This document shows, in pieces, positions 34,984 to 42,960 of a stretch of DNA of 64,000 bases. This DNA comes from Halomonas sp. (GTDB taxonomy: Bacteria > Pseudomonadota > Gammaproteobacteria > Pseudomonadales > Halomonadaceae). Every line of letters starts with the position of its first letter. Position 1 is the stretch's first letter. The notes beneath the pieces were generated by a model. It did not search any database and was not told where the DNA came from. It was given only the letters and a program-made list of their open reading frames with translations. The position numbers and the translations under genes are program-made. Location: assembly GCF_029263665.1 (NCBI RefSeq), contig NZ_JAJUFQ010000008.1:62001-126000 (forward strand), in the 5' to 3' direction.

Positions 34984-35865
34984 ATGCAAGCGTTCAAGAA
35001 TATTGGTCTGATCGGTCGCCCGGGGAGTGCCAAGGTACTGGAGACTCTCAAGCGCCTGATCCGCTTTCTGGATAACCAGGGCTACCATGTCATCGTCGAA
35101 GACAGGACCGCTTCGACATTGCTGGAACGAGGCCATGCCGAAGCCAGCCGTCGGCTGCTCGGCGAGTTATGCGATCTGGTGATTGTGGTCGGAGGCGATG
35201 GCAGTCTGCTGGGAGCCGCGCGTACCCTGTGTCATAGCGGTACGCTGGTGCTTGGTGTCAATCGCGGCCGCCTTGGTTTTCTGACGGATATTTCGCCAGA
35301 TGAACTGGAAGAGAGGGTCGGTGAAGTCCTGGCGGGCAAGTATGAAGTGGAACAGCGCTTCCTGCTTGATGCAGAGCTTTACCGAGGGGATGACCTGGTC
35401 GGTAGCGGCGATGCTCTGAACGAGATCGTGCTGCACCCGGGAAAGGCCGTGCGCATGATCGAGTTCGAGCTGTTTATCGACGGCCAGTTTGTCTACAGCC
35501 AGCGCAGCGATGGCCTGATTGTGGCCACGCCCACGGGGTCCACGGCATACGCCATGTCCGGTGGTGGTCCTATCATGCATCCCAAGCTGGATGTTCTGAC
35601 ATTGGTTCCCATGTTTCCTCATACCCTGTCCAGCCGGCCTATCGTGATTGATGCGGCCTGTGAAATTCGGGTACATATCGGTGAAACCAACCAGACATAC
35701 CCGCATATCAGCTGCGATGGTCAGACTCGGGCTGTAGCCAAACCTGACGATGTATTGGTGATCCGCCGCAAACCGAAGTGTGTGCAACTGGTGCATCCGC
35801 TCGGCCACAACTTCTACGATGTACTGCGTAGCAAGTTGGGCTGGAGCCACCGGTTGGGAGATTGA
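34984..35865 (+). CDS. nadK: NAD kinase
   Basis: A 293-residue NAD kinase starting MQAFKNIGLIGRPGSAKVLETLKRL with AAGGA before it. It has the invariant GGDGSLLGAARTL (about residues 71-83), VNRGRLGFLTDI, ALNEIVLH (the NE motif), GLIVATPTGSTAYAMSGGGPI (about 178-198) and FPHTLSSRPIV. It phosphorylates NAD to NADP with ATP. It is essential in most bacteria. It is followed after one base by the phosphoesterase gene, whose GTG start sits in GATTGAGGTG. Confidence 0.97.
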   Translation: MQAFKNIGLIGRPGSAKVLETLKRLIRFLDNQGYHVIVEDRTASTLLERGHAEASRRLLGELCDLVIVVGGDGSLLGAARTLCHSGTLVLGVNRGRLGFLTDISPDELEERVGEVLAGKYEVEQRFLLDAELYRGDDLVGSGDALNEIVLHPGKAVRMIEFELFIDGQFVYSQRSDGLIVATPTGSTAYAMSGGGPIMHPKLDVLTLVPMFPHTLSSRPIVIDAACEIRVHIGETNQTYPHISCDGQTRAVAKPDDVLVIRRKPKCVQLVHPLGHNFYDVLRSKLGWSHRLGD

Positions 35866-35866
35866 G

Positions 35867-36883
35867 GTGACAGCCAACGTATTGGAAGGTTACGACCTGA
35901 TTGGTGATGTGCATGGCTGTGGCGCAACCTTGGCTGTGCTGCTGGAACGCCTGGGCTATCACTTGAAGGGCGGGGTGTATCGCCATCCTCGGCGCAAGGT
36001 GGTCTTTCTTGGCGACTTGATCGACCGTGGGCCGCGTATTCGGCTGGCCGTGAGCATTGCCAAGCGCATGGTGGAGGAGGGCGAAGCCTATATCGTGCTG
36101 GGCAACCATGAAATCAATGCCCTGAGCTATACCCAGAAGGCCCCACCTGGGCTGGAACGTGAATGGCTTCGGCCACATACCCCTCGGCATAATCGCATCA
36201 TCAAGGAAACGCTGGATCAGTATCACGATCATCCGCAGGAATGGGATGATGCGCTGACCTGGTTCGCCAGCCTGCCCTTGTGCCTCGAGATCGATGGTAT
36301 CCGTGTCGTTCATGCTTGTTGGGATCATGCCAGGGTCGACAGGCTTCGTGAGTTGAATCCCGATACCTGCATCGACGCGGAATTTCTGGTCAGGGCCTCG
36401 ATTCCGGACACCGAGGAGTTCGATATTCTTGAGCGCCTGACACGGGGTGGGGCGATCACGTTGCCGCAGGGAGTGGTGATTCACTCCGGGGATGGTTTCT
36501 CCCGGCGTACTTTCAGGACGCATTTCTGGGCCCACGATCCCATTACCTGGGGAGACGTGGTGTTCCAACCGGATAACTTGCCTCAGGGGCTGGAGGGGCG
36601 GCCACTGTCGGGCGAGGAGAAGGCGTCGCTGAGCTATTATGGCCCTGATGAGCCGCCCTTGTTCATCGGACACTACTGGTGCGAGGGCATTCCTGCCTTG
36701 CCTGCGCCAAATATTGCTTGCCTTGACTATAGTGCGGTCAAGTTCGGGCGACTTGTGGCCTATCGCCATAGTTTCGCCGACTACGCAAATACCGGACGCC
36801 TTGATGCCGATAACTTTATCTGGGTGCCTGTTCCCCGGGATGCCAATGCGCGGCTTACTCCTCGAGAGATGGAATTTGACTGA
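35867..36883 (+). CDS. Metallophosphoesterase (calcineurin-like, PrpE/ApaH-type)
   Basis: A 338-residue protein from a GTG with GGGAG six bases upstream (frame alternatives further up lie inside nadK). The metal motifs DVHGCGATL, GDLIDRGPRI, GNHEINA and HACWDH appear in order within about residues 11-125, as in Ser/Thr-phosphatase and diadenosine-tetraphosphatase-like enzymes. The C-terminal part has IGHYWCEG, another metal histidine motif. Substrate unknown. It probably shares a transcript with nadK. Confidence 0.88.
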   Translation: MTANVLEGYDLIGDVHGCGATLAVLLERLGYHLKGGVYRHPRRKVVFLGDLIDRGPRIRLAVSIAKRMVEEGEAYIVLGNHEINALSYTQKAPPGLEREWLRPHTPRHNRIIKETLDQYHDHPQEWDDALTWFASLPLCLEIDGIRVVHACWDHARVDRLRELNPDTCIDAEFLVRASIPDTEEFDILERLTRGGAITLPQGVVIHSGDGFSRRTFRTHFWAHDPITWGDVVFQPDNLPQGLEGRPLSGEEKASLSYYGPDEPPLFIGHYWCEGIPALPAPNIACLDYSAVKFGRLVAYRHSFADYANTGRLDADNFIWVPVPRDANARLTPREMEFD

Positions 36884-36977
36884 TACAAAACATTACAAAT
36901 TATTTTTGTCCAGTCGTGAAACCTTTTCCCCAGGTCAGCGTCAGAGTAGGTGTTCCCTTGAATGATCCCTTGCTCTT

Positions 36978-37006
36978 GTCCGGCGGCCCCCTCCGCCGGA
37001 CTTTTT
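36978..37006 (+). terminator. Rho-independent terminator of nadK-phosphoesterase unit
   Basis: A perfect 9-bp stem GTCCGGCGG/CCGCCGGAC (36978-36986 and 36993-37001, loop CCCCCT) followed by TTTTT, 95 bases after the stop. Confidence 0.88.
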
Positions 37007-37060
37007 GTATGTGTATGATTTCCTTTCCCGCGTCAGGATCAGGGTGTGATCCCGGCGTAC

Positions 37061-37110
37061 AGACAGCCATGAGCGTGAAGACAGCCATGAGCGCACAGAC
37101 AGCCAGCGTG
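37061..37110 (+). repeat. Tandem 18-bp repeat upstream of the rhomboid gene
   Basis: Two units beginning AGACAGCCATGAGCG (37061-37078 and 37079-37096) and a third partial unit from 37097. Each full unit contains an ATG, so a short frame MSVKTAMSAQTASVQEAP.. (37069 to about 37140) can be read that overlaps the rhomboid start. Confidence 0.8.
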
Positions 37111-37121
37111 CAGGAGGCACC

Positions 37122-37964
37122 ATGTATCGGATCTTGCTGATCCCTCACGATATCGATACCCGCGAGTTGCGCCAGGCACTGTGGGCACACCGGATTGGCC
37201 ACCGTTTTACCAATGAAGAAGAAGGACAGGTGCTGTGGCTGGCGGATCCAAGGCAGCAGGGGGCAGTGGAGGAACTGTTGGGTCGGTGGCAACGGGGAGA
37301 GGCTTTGACCCCGCCTCCGCAGGCACAGGCTGGAACTTCTCTGGATTGGCAGCGTGTCCTGCGCCATCTACCGGTCACGGTATTGACGTTGGTGCTGAGC
37401 CTGATTGTCTTCGGCGCCCAGGCGCTGTGGGGTGACATGGCGCTGATCTGGATGACGATCGTTCCGGTAGGTATCAGTGGAGGAGCCCTGGCGGTGGGAA
37501 CACTCGCCGACAGCATGGCCTCCGGGCAAGTGTGGCGGCTGATCTCACCGATCTTCCTGCATTTTGGCTGGATGCACCTGATCTTCAACATGATGTGGCT
37601 ATGGTACTTCGGGCGCCAGATCGAGCTGCTCAACGGTCCGTTGCGCATGTTCATTCTGGTCATCGTGGCCGGGGTGGCAAGCAACCTGGCACAGTACGCT
37701 ACGGGGAGCGTGTTCTTCGGCGGCATGTCGGGCGTCGATTATGCGCTGTTGGGCTATGTCTGGTTGATGATGCGCAGGGCTCCGCAAAGTGGCTTCTTTG
37801 TACCGCAGATGCTGGTCGTGTTCATGCTGCTGTGGATGGTATTCACGATGACGGGTTTTGCTGGGCTGATCGGCTTCGGTAACGTTGCCAATGCCGCTCA
37901 TCTGGGAGGGCTGCTCGTGGGGTTGGCGCTCGGCTGGTATCATTCACGCAAACCAGCCATTTAG
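37122..37964 (+). CDS. Rhomboid family intramembrane serine protease (GlpG-like)
   Basis: A 280-residue protein. The first 75 residues form a soluble N-terminal domain (MYRILLIPHDIDTRELRQAL). About residues 78-275 hold six or seven helices with the rhomboid signatures: WRLISPIFLHFGWMHLIFNMMWLWYFG (about 145-165, histidine and asparagine of the oxyanion site), GMSGVDYALLGY with the catalytic serine (about 203-214) and NAAHLGGLLVGLALG with the catalytic histidine. It cuts membrane proteins within the bilayer. GGAGG lies before the ATG. Confidence 0.93.
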   Translation: MYRILLIPHDIDTRELRQALWAHRIGHRFTNEEEGQVLWLADPRQQGAVEELLGRWQRGEALTPPPQAQAGTSLDWQRVLRHLPVTVLTLVLSLIVFGAQALWGDMALIWMTIVPVGISGGALAVGTLADSMASGQVWRLISPIFLHFGWMHLIFNMMWLWYFGRQIELLNGPLRMFILVIVAGVASNLAQYATGSVFFGGMSGVDYALLGYVWLMMRRAPQSGFFVPQMLVVFMLLWMVFTMTGFAGLIGFGNVANAAHLGGLLVGLALGWYHSRKPAI

Positions 37965-37977
37965 TGTGGATGTTTCG

Positions 37978-38262
37978 ATGAGTGACATGACCTTCGAACG
38001 AATGATTTCCCAGATGACACCGGCCATTTACGAGAGCCTCAAGCAGGCGGTGGCGCTGCGCAAATGGCCTGATGGGCGGCGCCTCACCCAGGAGCAGACC
38101 GAACTGTCCCTGGAAGCGGTGATTCGCTACGAAGTCGAGAACAATGTTCCGCCGCAGCAGCGCGTGGGGTATCTGGAACAGCGCACGTGCGGTGGTTCAT
38201 CCAGTGGCACCGATATTCCTGCCGAACTGGCAGGTCTGGGCCGGGATGCCAGTCGTGACTGA
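37978..38262 (+). CDS. DUF1315 (YeaC-like) family protein
   Basis: A 94-residue soluble protein from the ATG at 37978, MSDMTFERMISQMTPAIYESLKQAVALRKWPDGRRLTQEQTE, which closely matches the YeaC/DUF1315 pattern 'MTPEIYQRL..AVELGKWPDG..LTEEQ' (about residues 13-40). The family is of unknown function. It follows the rhomboid gene by 13 bases and sits next to the DUF2797 gene. Confidence 0.85.
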   Translation: MSDMTFERMISQMTPAIYESLKQAVALRKWPDGRRLTQEQTELSLEAVIRYEVENNVPPQQRVGYLEQRTCGGSSSGTDIPAELAGLGRDASRD

Positions 38263-38263
38263 C

Positions 38264-39082
38264 ATGCTTGCCAGTGGTTGCCTGACCAAGATGTCCATCG
38301 AACCGGCCACTCCCGCTCGCTACACCTTGCGTGCGGGGGAGGCGCGTCTGCCGCTCAATGATTATCTCGGCAAGCCCTTGAGTCTGAGATGGACAGGTGC
38401 CATCGCCTGTACCCATTGCGGTCGACCCAGCAAGAAAAGCTTCGGCCAGGGGTATTGTTACCCCTGCTTCAAGCGTCTGGCGCAGTGCGATTCCTGCATC
38501 ATGAAACCTGAATTGTGCCATTTCCACGAAGGCACCTGCCGTGAGCCGGAGTGGGGCGAGCGCTTCTGCTTCCAGCCTCATATCGTCTATCTGGCCAATG
38601 CCTCCGGACTCAAGGTCGGTATCACACGTGCCAACCAGATGCCTACTCGCTGGCTTGACCAGGGCGCGGTCCAGGCGTTGCCGATCATTGCCGTGGACAG
38701 TCGCCAGCAATCCGGTTTTGTCGAAGTGCTGTTCAAGAACGAAGTCTCGGACCGCACCAACTGGCGAGCCATGCTCAAGAACGATACTGCAGAGATCGAT
38801 CTGGCTGCCGAGCGCGATCGGCTGCTCACCACTCTGGCTCCTGGCCTTGAGGAGCTGCACGAGCGTTTTGGCCAGGATGCCATCCGTGTGCTTGACGAGC
38901 CTGCACAGCGCTTCACCTATCCCGTGCTCGAGTACCCCACCAAGGTGGTTTCCCACAACCTTGATAAGACGCCGGCCATCGAAGGGGTGCTGATGGGCAT
39001 CAAGGGTCAGTACCTGATGCTTGATAGCGGTGTGATCAACTTGCGCAAGTACACGGGGTACGAGATTGAACTGATGGTGTGA
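38264..39082 (+). CDS. DUF2797 family protein
   Basis: A 272-residue protein from MLASGCLTKMSIEP (ATG at 38264; an ATG at 38246 overlapping the previous gene is also possible). It has a zinc-ribbon-like cluster at about residues 46-90: CTHCGR, YCYPCFKRLAQCDSC and an LCHFHEGTC stretch. This is followed by IVYLANASGLKVGITRANQMPTRWLDQGA (about 107-135), a GIY-YIG-like core that is typical of DUF2797. Function unknown. It lies directly after the DUF1315 gene in the same unit. Confidence 0.85.
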   Translation: MLASGCLTKMSIEPATPARYTLRAGEARLPLNDYLGKPLSLRWTGAIACTHCGRPSKKSFGQGYCYPCFKRLAQCDSCIMKPELCHFHEGTCREPEWGERFCFQPHIVYLANASGLKVGITRANQMPTRWLDQGAVQALPIIAVDSRQQSGFVEVLFKNEVSDRTNWRAMLKNDTAEIDLAAERDRLLTTLAPGLEELHERFGQDAIRVLDEPAQRFTYPVLEYPTKVVSHNLDKTPAIEGVLMGIKGQYLMLDSGVINLRKYTGYEIELMV

Positions 39083-39504
39083 GGTTGCCCCGGGTCCGCT
39101 GTTTCTCTACTGTCCTGTCAGGTCGTGTCGGTTGCTCGAGGCTTCCCGCGGCCTGGCTGTGTTTTCCCTCCCGTATCATTGCCTTCCCTTTCCTTCATCC
39201 TGCCTTGGCTGTCTCGCAGCCAGGGGGGGCGTATTCTATTGATGAATCTCTATTAGACTAAAGTATCGTCATCGATTTCTCGTAAATTGATAATGATTTT
39301 TCCGAAAACTCGTCAGTAGGGATACGATTTTATCGAAAATATTCTTATTGATAGCGCTCTCGCCGAACGTGAACTCTGCACAGACATGTCAGTTGGATAC
39401 ATGTGCATTGAGAAGTACTGGAAAAGTACTGAAAAGGTGTTTGAAAGCACTGGAAAGGTGTTTAAAAAGTGCTGGAGAGGTGTTTGAGAAGCGGGGAGAA
39501 AACG
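39083..39504 (+). other. Gap upstream of the IclR gene with 22-bp repeats
   Basis: A 422-base gap without a gene. From 39431 to 39495 it holds three imperfect 21-22-bp units (39431-39451, 39452-39473, 39474-39495) sharing GAAAGGTGTTT. The third abuts the GGGGAG ribosome site of the IclR gene. The first 150 bases contain a CTTGGCTG/CAGCCAGG inverted repeat near 39205 with no U-run. Confidence 0.6.
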
Positions 39505-40215
39505 ATGGGACCATCCGACCGCATGCTGGCGCTGCTGTGTTGCCTGGCGAATGGCGATGAAGCCATGACCGTCAAGCAACTGGCCGATAGTACCGCTCAG
39601 CCGGTTTCCACCGCCTACCGGCATCTTCGCCAGTTGCTGGCCTGGGGGCTGGTCAGCGAGCGTGCCAATGGCCGCTATGCTCCCGGCGCTCAGGCGGTGC
39701 GTTTGCAGCAGGGTTTTCTGCGGCGCAATGAACTCATGCGCTGGGCAAGCCCTGTGCTGATGGAACTGACCGAGCGAACCCAGGAAAGCTCTGCCTTGCT
39801 GGTGGCATTGCGGGACCACGCCCTGTGCGTCGAGATGATCGATAGCCCTCAGCCACTACGTTGCTGCTACCGACAGGGACAGGTCCAGCCACTGGTAAAG
39901 GGTGCTAGTGCGAGAGCGCTGTTGGCCTGGATGTCGGATGCCGAACGCGAGATGGCGCTGGCATTGCGAGATGAGCAGGAGCGCAATGTGGCATTGCAGG
40001 GATTGGTCGACATCCGCGAGCATGGCTTTGCTGTCAGCCTTGGCGAGATCGATGAAGGCGTGTGGGGAGCCAGTGCCCCAGTGCTGACACCACGTGGTCA
40101 GTTGAAAGCGGTGGTCAGTGTCATGGCACCGCAAAGCCGAGTGTCCGGGCGTGAGGAATGGCTCGCCTGCCAGACCCGTGACAGTGCGCAACGCTTAGGA
40201 GAACTTTTGCAGTGA
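39505..40215 (+). CDS. IclR family transcriptional regulator
   Basis: A 236-residue IclR regulator from the ATG at 39505 (MGPSDRMLALLCCLANG), with GGGGAG eight bases upstream. The winged helix-turn-helix spans about residues 2-70 (MTVKQLADSTAQPVSTAYRHLRQLLAWGLV), and the C-terminal effector domain follows (SALLVALRDHALCVEMIDSPQPLRC). It overlaps the arginase-family gene by three bases (GTGA), so it probably controls that gene, perhaps with gltS. Confidence 0.9.
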   Translation: MGPSDRMLALLCCLANGDEAMTVKQLADSTAQPVSTAYRHLRQLLAWGLVSERANGRYAPGAQAVRLQQGFLRRNELMRWASPVLMELTERTQESSALLVALRDHALCVEMIDSPQPLRCCYRQGQVQPLVKGASARALLAWMSDAEREMALALRDEQERNVALQGLVDIREHGFAVSLGEIDEGVWGASAPVLTPRGQLKAVVSVMAPQSRVSGREEWLACQTRDSAQRLGELLQ

Positions 40216-41162
40216 CATCAGCATGGTACAGCACAGAGTGCCACCGTTTATGGCGTGGGCGAGAAGACCCTGAGGAAAATGGCGATACGCGCCGTTGGCA
40301 TCAGGTCATGCAGCCTTACAGCGAAAAGTCTGTACCAGGACATGCCTTGCTTGGCCTGAGCTGTGACGCAGGTGTTGCACGCAATCAGGGGCGTGCCGGG
40401 GCCAGGCAAGGGCCCGGCGCCTTGCGTGGTCAATTGGCTAATCTGGCCTATCACCTTGATGCTCCTTTGTTCGATGCCGGAGATATTGTCTGCGAAGGCG
40501 ATGCTCTGGAAGACGCCCAAGCGCTGTTTGCTCAGCGTGTTGCAAGTCTGCTTGGTCAGGGGCATCGCGTCATCGGCCTGGGAGGAGGACATGAGATCGC
40601 CTTTGCCAGCTTCTCTGGGTTATTGCGTCAACGCCTGCAGTCCTCGGCATTGCCGCGGCTGGGCATTCTCAACCTGGATGCGCATCTGGACCTGCGCCAG
40701 GCGGCACGCCCCAGTTCGGGAACGCCTTTCCGCCAGTGTGCCGAACGTTGTGCGGAGCATCAGGTAGGGTTTCATTACACCTGCCTGGGCGTCAGTCGTA
40801 GCGGTAATACGCGGGCATTGTTCGATAGAGCACACCAGTTGGGAGTCGACTGGGTCATGGACGAAGACTGCCTCGATGAATGTACCGGAGCTGTGCAAGA
40901 GGCTGTCGATCGCCTGCTGGCCAAGGTAGATGCCGTCTATCTCACCGTGTGCCTGGATGCGCTACCGGCATATGTGGCACCAGGCGTAAGCGCACCTTCG
41001 GCACAAGGCATCTCCCTGCGTCTTGTCGAGGACGTCATTGACTATGTGCGTGCCCGTGTCGAGCTGCCGGTATGTGATGTTGCAGAACTGAATCCTGAGC
41101 TGGATATCGACCAGCGCACCGCCCGTGTCGGTGCACGTATTGTCGAACGCCTGGCCCGCTGA
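40212..41162 (+). CDS. hutG: Arginase/ureohydrolase family enzyme, HutG (formimidoylglutamase)-like
   Basis: A 316-residue ureohydrolase from a GTG start overlapping the IclR stop, with AGGAG upstream. It has SCDAGVARNQGRAGARQGPGALRG (about residues 52-75), GLGGGHEIAF (about 122-131), ILNLDAHLDLR (about 152-162) and APGVSAPSAQGI (about 254-265). VAPGVSAPSA is the HutG-type version of the last motif. HutG hydrolyses formiminoglutamate to glutamate and formamide in histidine breakdown. In the TVCLDALP motif (about residue 245) Cys stands where many arginases have the first Asp of Asp-x-Asp. Other hut genes are not in this window. Confidence 0.8.
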   Translation: MTSAWYSTECHRLWRGREDPEENGDTRRWHQVMQPYSEKSVPGHALLGLSCDAGVARNQGRAGARQGPGALRGQLANLAYHLDAPLFDAGDIVCEGDALEDAQALFAQRVASLLGQGHRVIGLGGGHEIAFASFSGLLRQRLQSSALPRLGILNLDAHLDLRQAARPSSGTPFRQCAERCAEHQVGFHYTCLGVSRSGNTRALFDRAHQLGVDWVMDEDCLDECTGAVQEAVDRLLAKVDAVYLTVCLDALPAYVAPGVSAPSAQGISLRLVEDVIDYVRARVELPVCDVAELNPELDIDQRTARVGARIVERLAR

Positions 41163-41246
41163 GGTCATCGACACTTTCTTGAAAACCGGGCTCGGCTGCA
41201 GACAAAAGGCCTTCTCGTGCCCGCATAACGTTTCTGGAGCGAAATC

Positions 41247-42452
41247 ATGAATCTGCACCTGGATGCCGTGACGACCACGGCATTGGCCTTGCTGTTGCTG
41301 ATGCTGGGGGGCTGGCTGAAACGACGCCTGAACTGGCTGGAACATTTCTGTGTTCCCACCCCTGTCATCGGCGGCTTCGGTTTTGCTCTGCTGGCCTGGT
41401 TGTTGCGTGATCTGGGGCTGGTCGAGATAGACATGGACATGGCCATGCAGTCGCCACTGATGGTGGCCTTCTTTACCACCGTAGGACTGGGAGGCAGCCT
41501 GGCCCTGTTGAAGAAAGGCGGGAAGGCGCTGTTGATCTACCTGCTGGCATGCTGGACCCTGGCCTTGATGCAGAATGGCATCGGCATTGGCATGGCGCAT
41601 ATGCTGGGGCTCGATCCGTTGATCGGCCTGATGGCCGGTGCGACGTCGCTGGAAGGGGGCTTTGGTGCGGCGGCTGCCTTCGGGCCTGAAGCTGAAGCAC
41701 TGGGGGCACAGGGGGCCACGACGGCAGCGATTGCCTCGGCCACCTTCGGCATGATCGTCGGCGGCATTATCGGCGCCCCCCTGGCACGCTGGATCATCGA
41801 CCGTCGTCGCGTGCGGATTGAAGCCGAGGATGTGCATGGCCTGGAGACACTGCAGCAAGAAGGGCGCCCCAGCATTGGTCGCATTGATGGTTCGGTATTG
41901 CTCAAGGTATTGGCCATTGTCTTGCCGGTAATGGTGCTGGGCGCATGGTTCAAGGAGAGCCTGGGAAGTCATCTCGGTATCATCCTGCCCAGTTATGTCG
42001 GTGCCATGTTCGTGGCCATCGTGCTGCGCAATCTCAACGATCGCTTTGCCTGGGTCGAACTTCCTGACAATGCCCTGGCTGCCATCGGAGATGTGGCCCT
42101 TGGCGTATTCCTGACCATGGCGATGATGGACCTGAAGATCTGGCAACTGCAGGAGATGGGCGGGTCGTTGCTGATCATTCTGCTGGTGCAGACAGTGGCT
42201 ATCGTCGGGCTTGCGCTGCTGGTGCTGTTTCGCTTGCTTGGTCGTAACTATGATGCCGCTGTACTCACTGCCGGTTTCGTCGGTCATGGTCTCGGGGCAA
42301 CACCGAATGCCGTGGCCAACATGAGCGCCGTATGCGAGCACTACAAGGTCGTGTCGCACAAGGCTTTCATCATCGTGCCATTATGTGGTGCGGTGCTGAT
42401 TGATGCGGTTGCCATTCCTGCGATTACCTGGTGCCTCAACGTGCTGGCATGA
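41247..42452 (+). CDS. gltS: Sodium/glutamate symporter GltS
   Basis: A 401-residue membrane protein with about ten helices in an inverted repeat: MLGGWLKRRLNWLEHFCVPTPVIGGFGFALL (about residues 18-50), GLGGSLALLKKGG, GATSLEGGFGAAAAFGPEAEALGAQGAT (about 131-160), DVALGVFLTMAMMDLKIWQL and GFVGHGLGATPNAVANM (about 340-358). It imports glutamate with Na+. It lies after hutG in the same direction, fitting a glutamate-handling pair. It is preceded by a TTTCTGGAGC ribosome site. Confidence 0.95.
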   Translation: MNLHLDAVTTTALALLLLMLGGWLKRRLNWLEHFCVPTPVIGGFGFALLAWLLRDLGLVEIDMDMAMQSPLMVAFFTTVGLGGSLALLKKGGKALLIYLLACWTLALMQNGIGIGMAHMLGLDPLIGLMAGATSLEGGFGAAAAFGPEAEALGAQGATTAAIASATFGMIVGGIIGAPLARWIIDRRRVRIEAEDVHGLETLQQEGRPSIGRIDGSVLLKVLAIVLPVMVLGAWFKESLGSHLGIILPSYVGAMFVAIVLRNLNDRFAWVELPDNALAAIGDVALGVFLTMAMMDLKIWQLQEMGGSLLIILLVQTVAIVGLALLVLFRLLGRNYDAAVLTAGFVGHGLGATPNAVANMSAVCEHYKVVSHKAFIIVPLCGAVLIDAVAIPAITWCLNVLA

Positions 42453-42474
42453 CACCTTGACTGATACGCATATG

Positions 42475-42507
42475 TGCGGCCCCTTTGATGTCATCAAAGG
42501 GGCCGCA
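42475..42507. terminator. Hairpin between gltS and the cytochrome gene
   Basis: A long stem (arms 42475-42490 and 42492-42507, core GCGGCCCCTTTGA/TCAAAGGGGCCGC) lies between convergent stops at 42452 and 42533. No T-run. Confidence 0.6.
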
Positions 42508-42532
42508 GTGCTATCAAGGCATCATGAAAGCG

Positions 42533-42949
42533 TCATGAGGAGGGCGCAGATTCCCCGGCCGAAGCAGCAGGAGGCATCAGGTTCGGTGGCAGGTTCTGGC
42601 GCCGGGTTTCATGCTTGGGGCCGTAGTGGCTGGAGAGGTAGTCAAGAATGGTGTTCTCCATTTCCGGGGGAAATTCCCATAGCCCCTGGGTGTCCTGCAT
42701 CCAGGTGATCAGGTCGGCCCAATGCTCTCGACTGCCGCGGTTCTGCGTCACCAGCTTGGCGGAATGACAGATCGTGCAGTTGTTCTTGACCGTTTCCCAG
42801 CCATCGGCAATCACTAGCCCAGTGTCTGCATCGACATCCTGTGCCGCGGCTGCATGGGTCAGCAGTGCGCTGGCGGCCAGCGAAGCGAGCAGGCCAGCCA
42901 GTGTGCGCCTTGCCAATGACCATTGATGCTTGCGTGATGTCATCACCAT
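42533..42949 (-). CDS. Small c-type cytochrome, partner of the sulfite-dehydrogenase-like enzyme
   Basis: A 138-residue protein starting MVMTSRKHQW with GGAGG six bases upstream. Residues about 10-36 form a signal peptide ending AAAAQ. One haem-c site CTICH is at about residue 58, and a methionine for the sixth ligand could be MQDTQG or PEMENTI. It resembles the SorB/SoxD-type small cytochrome that takes electrons from a sulfite dehydrogenase. It follows the molybdoenzyme gene by 11 bases and must be exported for haem attachment. The frame is open further upstream only because it reads antiparallel codons of that gene. Confidence 0.8.
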   Translation of the reverse strand: MVMTSRKHQWSLARRTLAGLLASLAASALLTHAAAAQDVDADTGLVIADGWETVKNNCTICHSAKLVTQNRGSREHWADLITWMQDTQGLWEFPPEMENTILDYLSSHYGPKHETRRQNLPPNLMPPAASAGESAPSS

Positions 42950-42960
42950 GATGCCCCTCC

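Noticed and set aside
35708..36769. A 353-codon minus-strand frame opposite the metallophosphoesterase gene
   Set aside because: The plus-strand gene has all metal motifs in order; the antisense frame has none.
40962..42359. A 465-codon minus-strand open frame across hutG and gltS
   Set aside because: Antisense shadow with Gln/His-rich composition and no family features.
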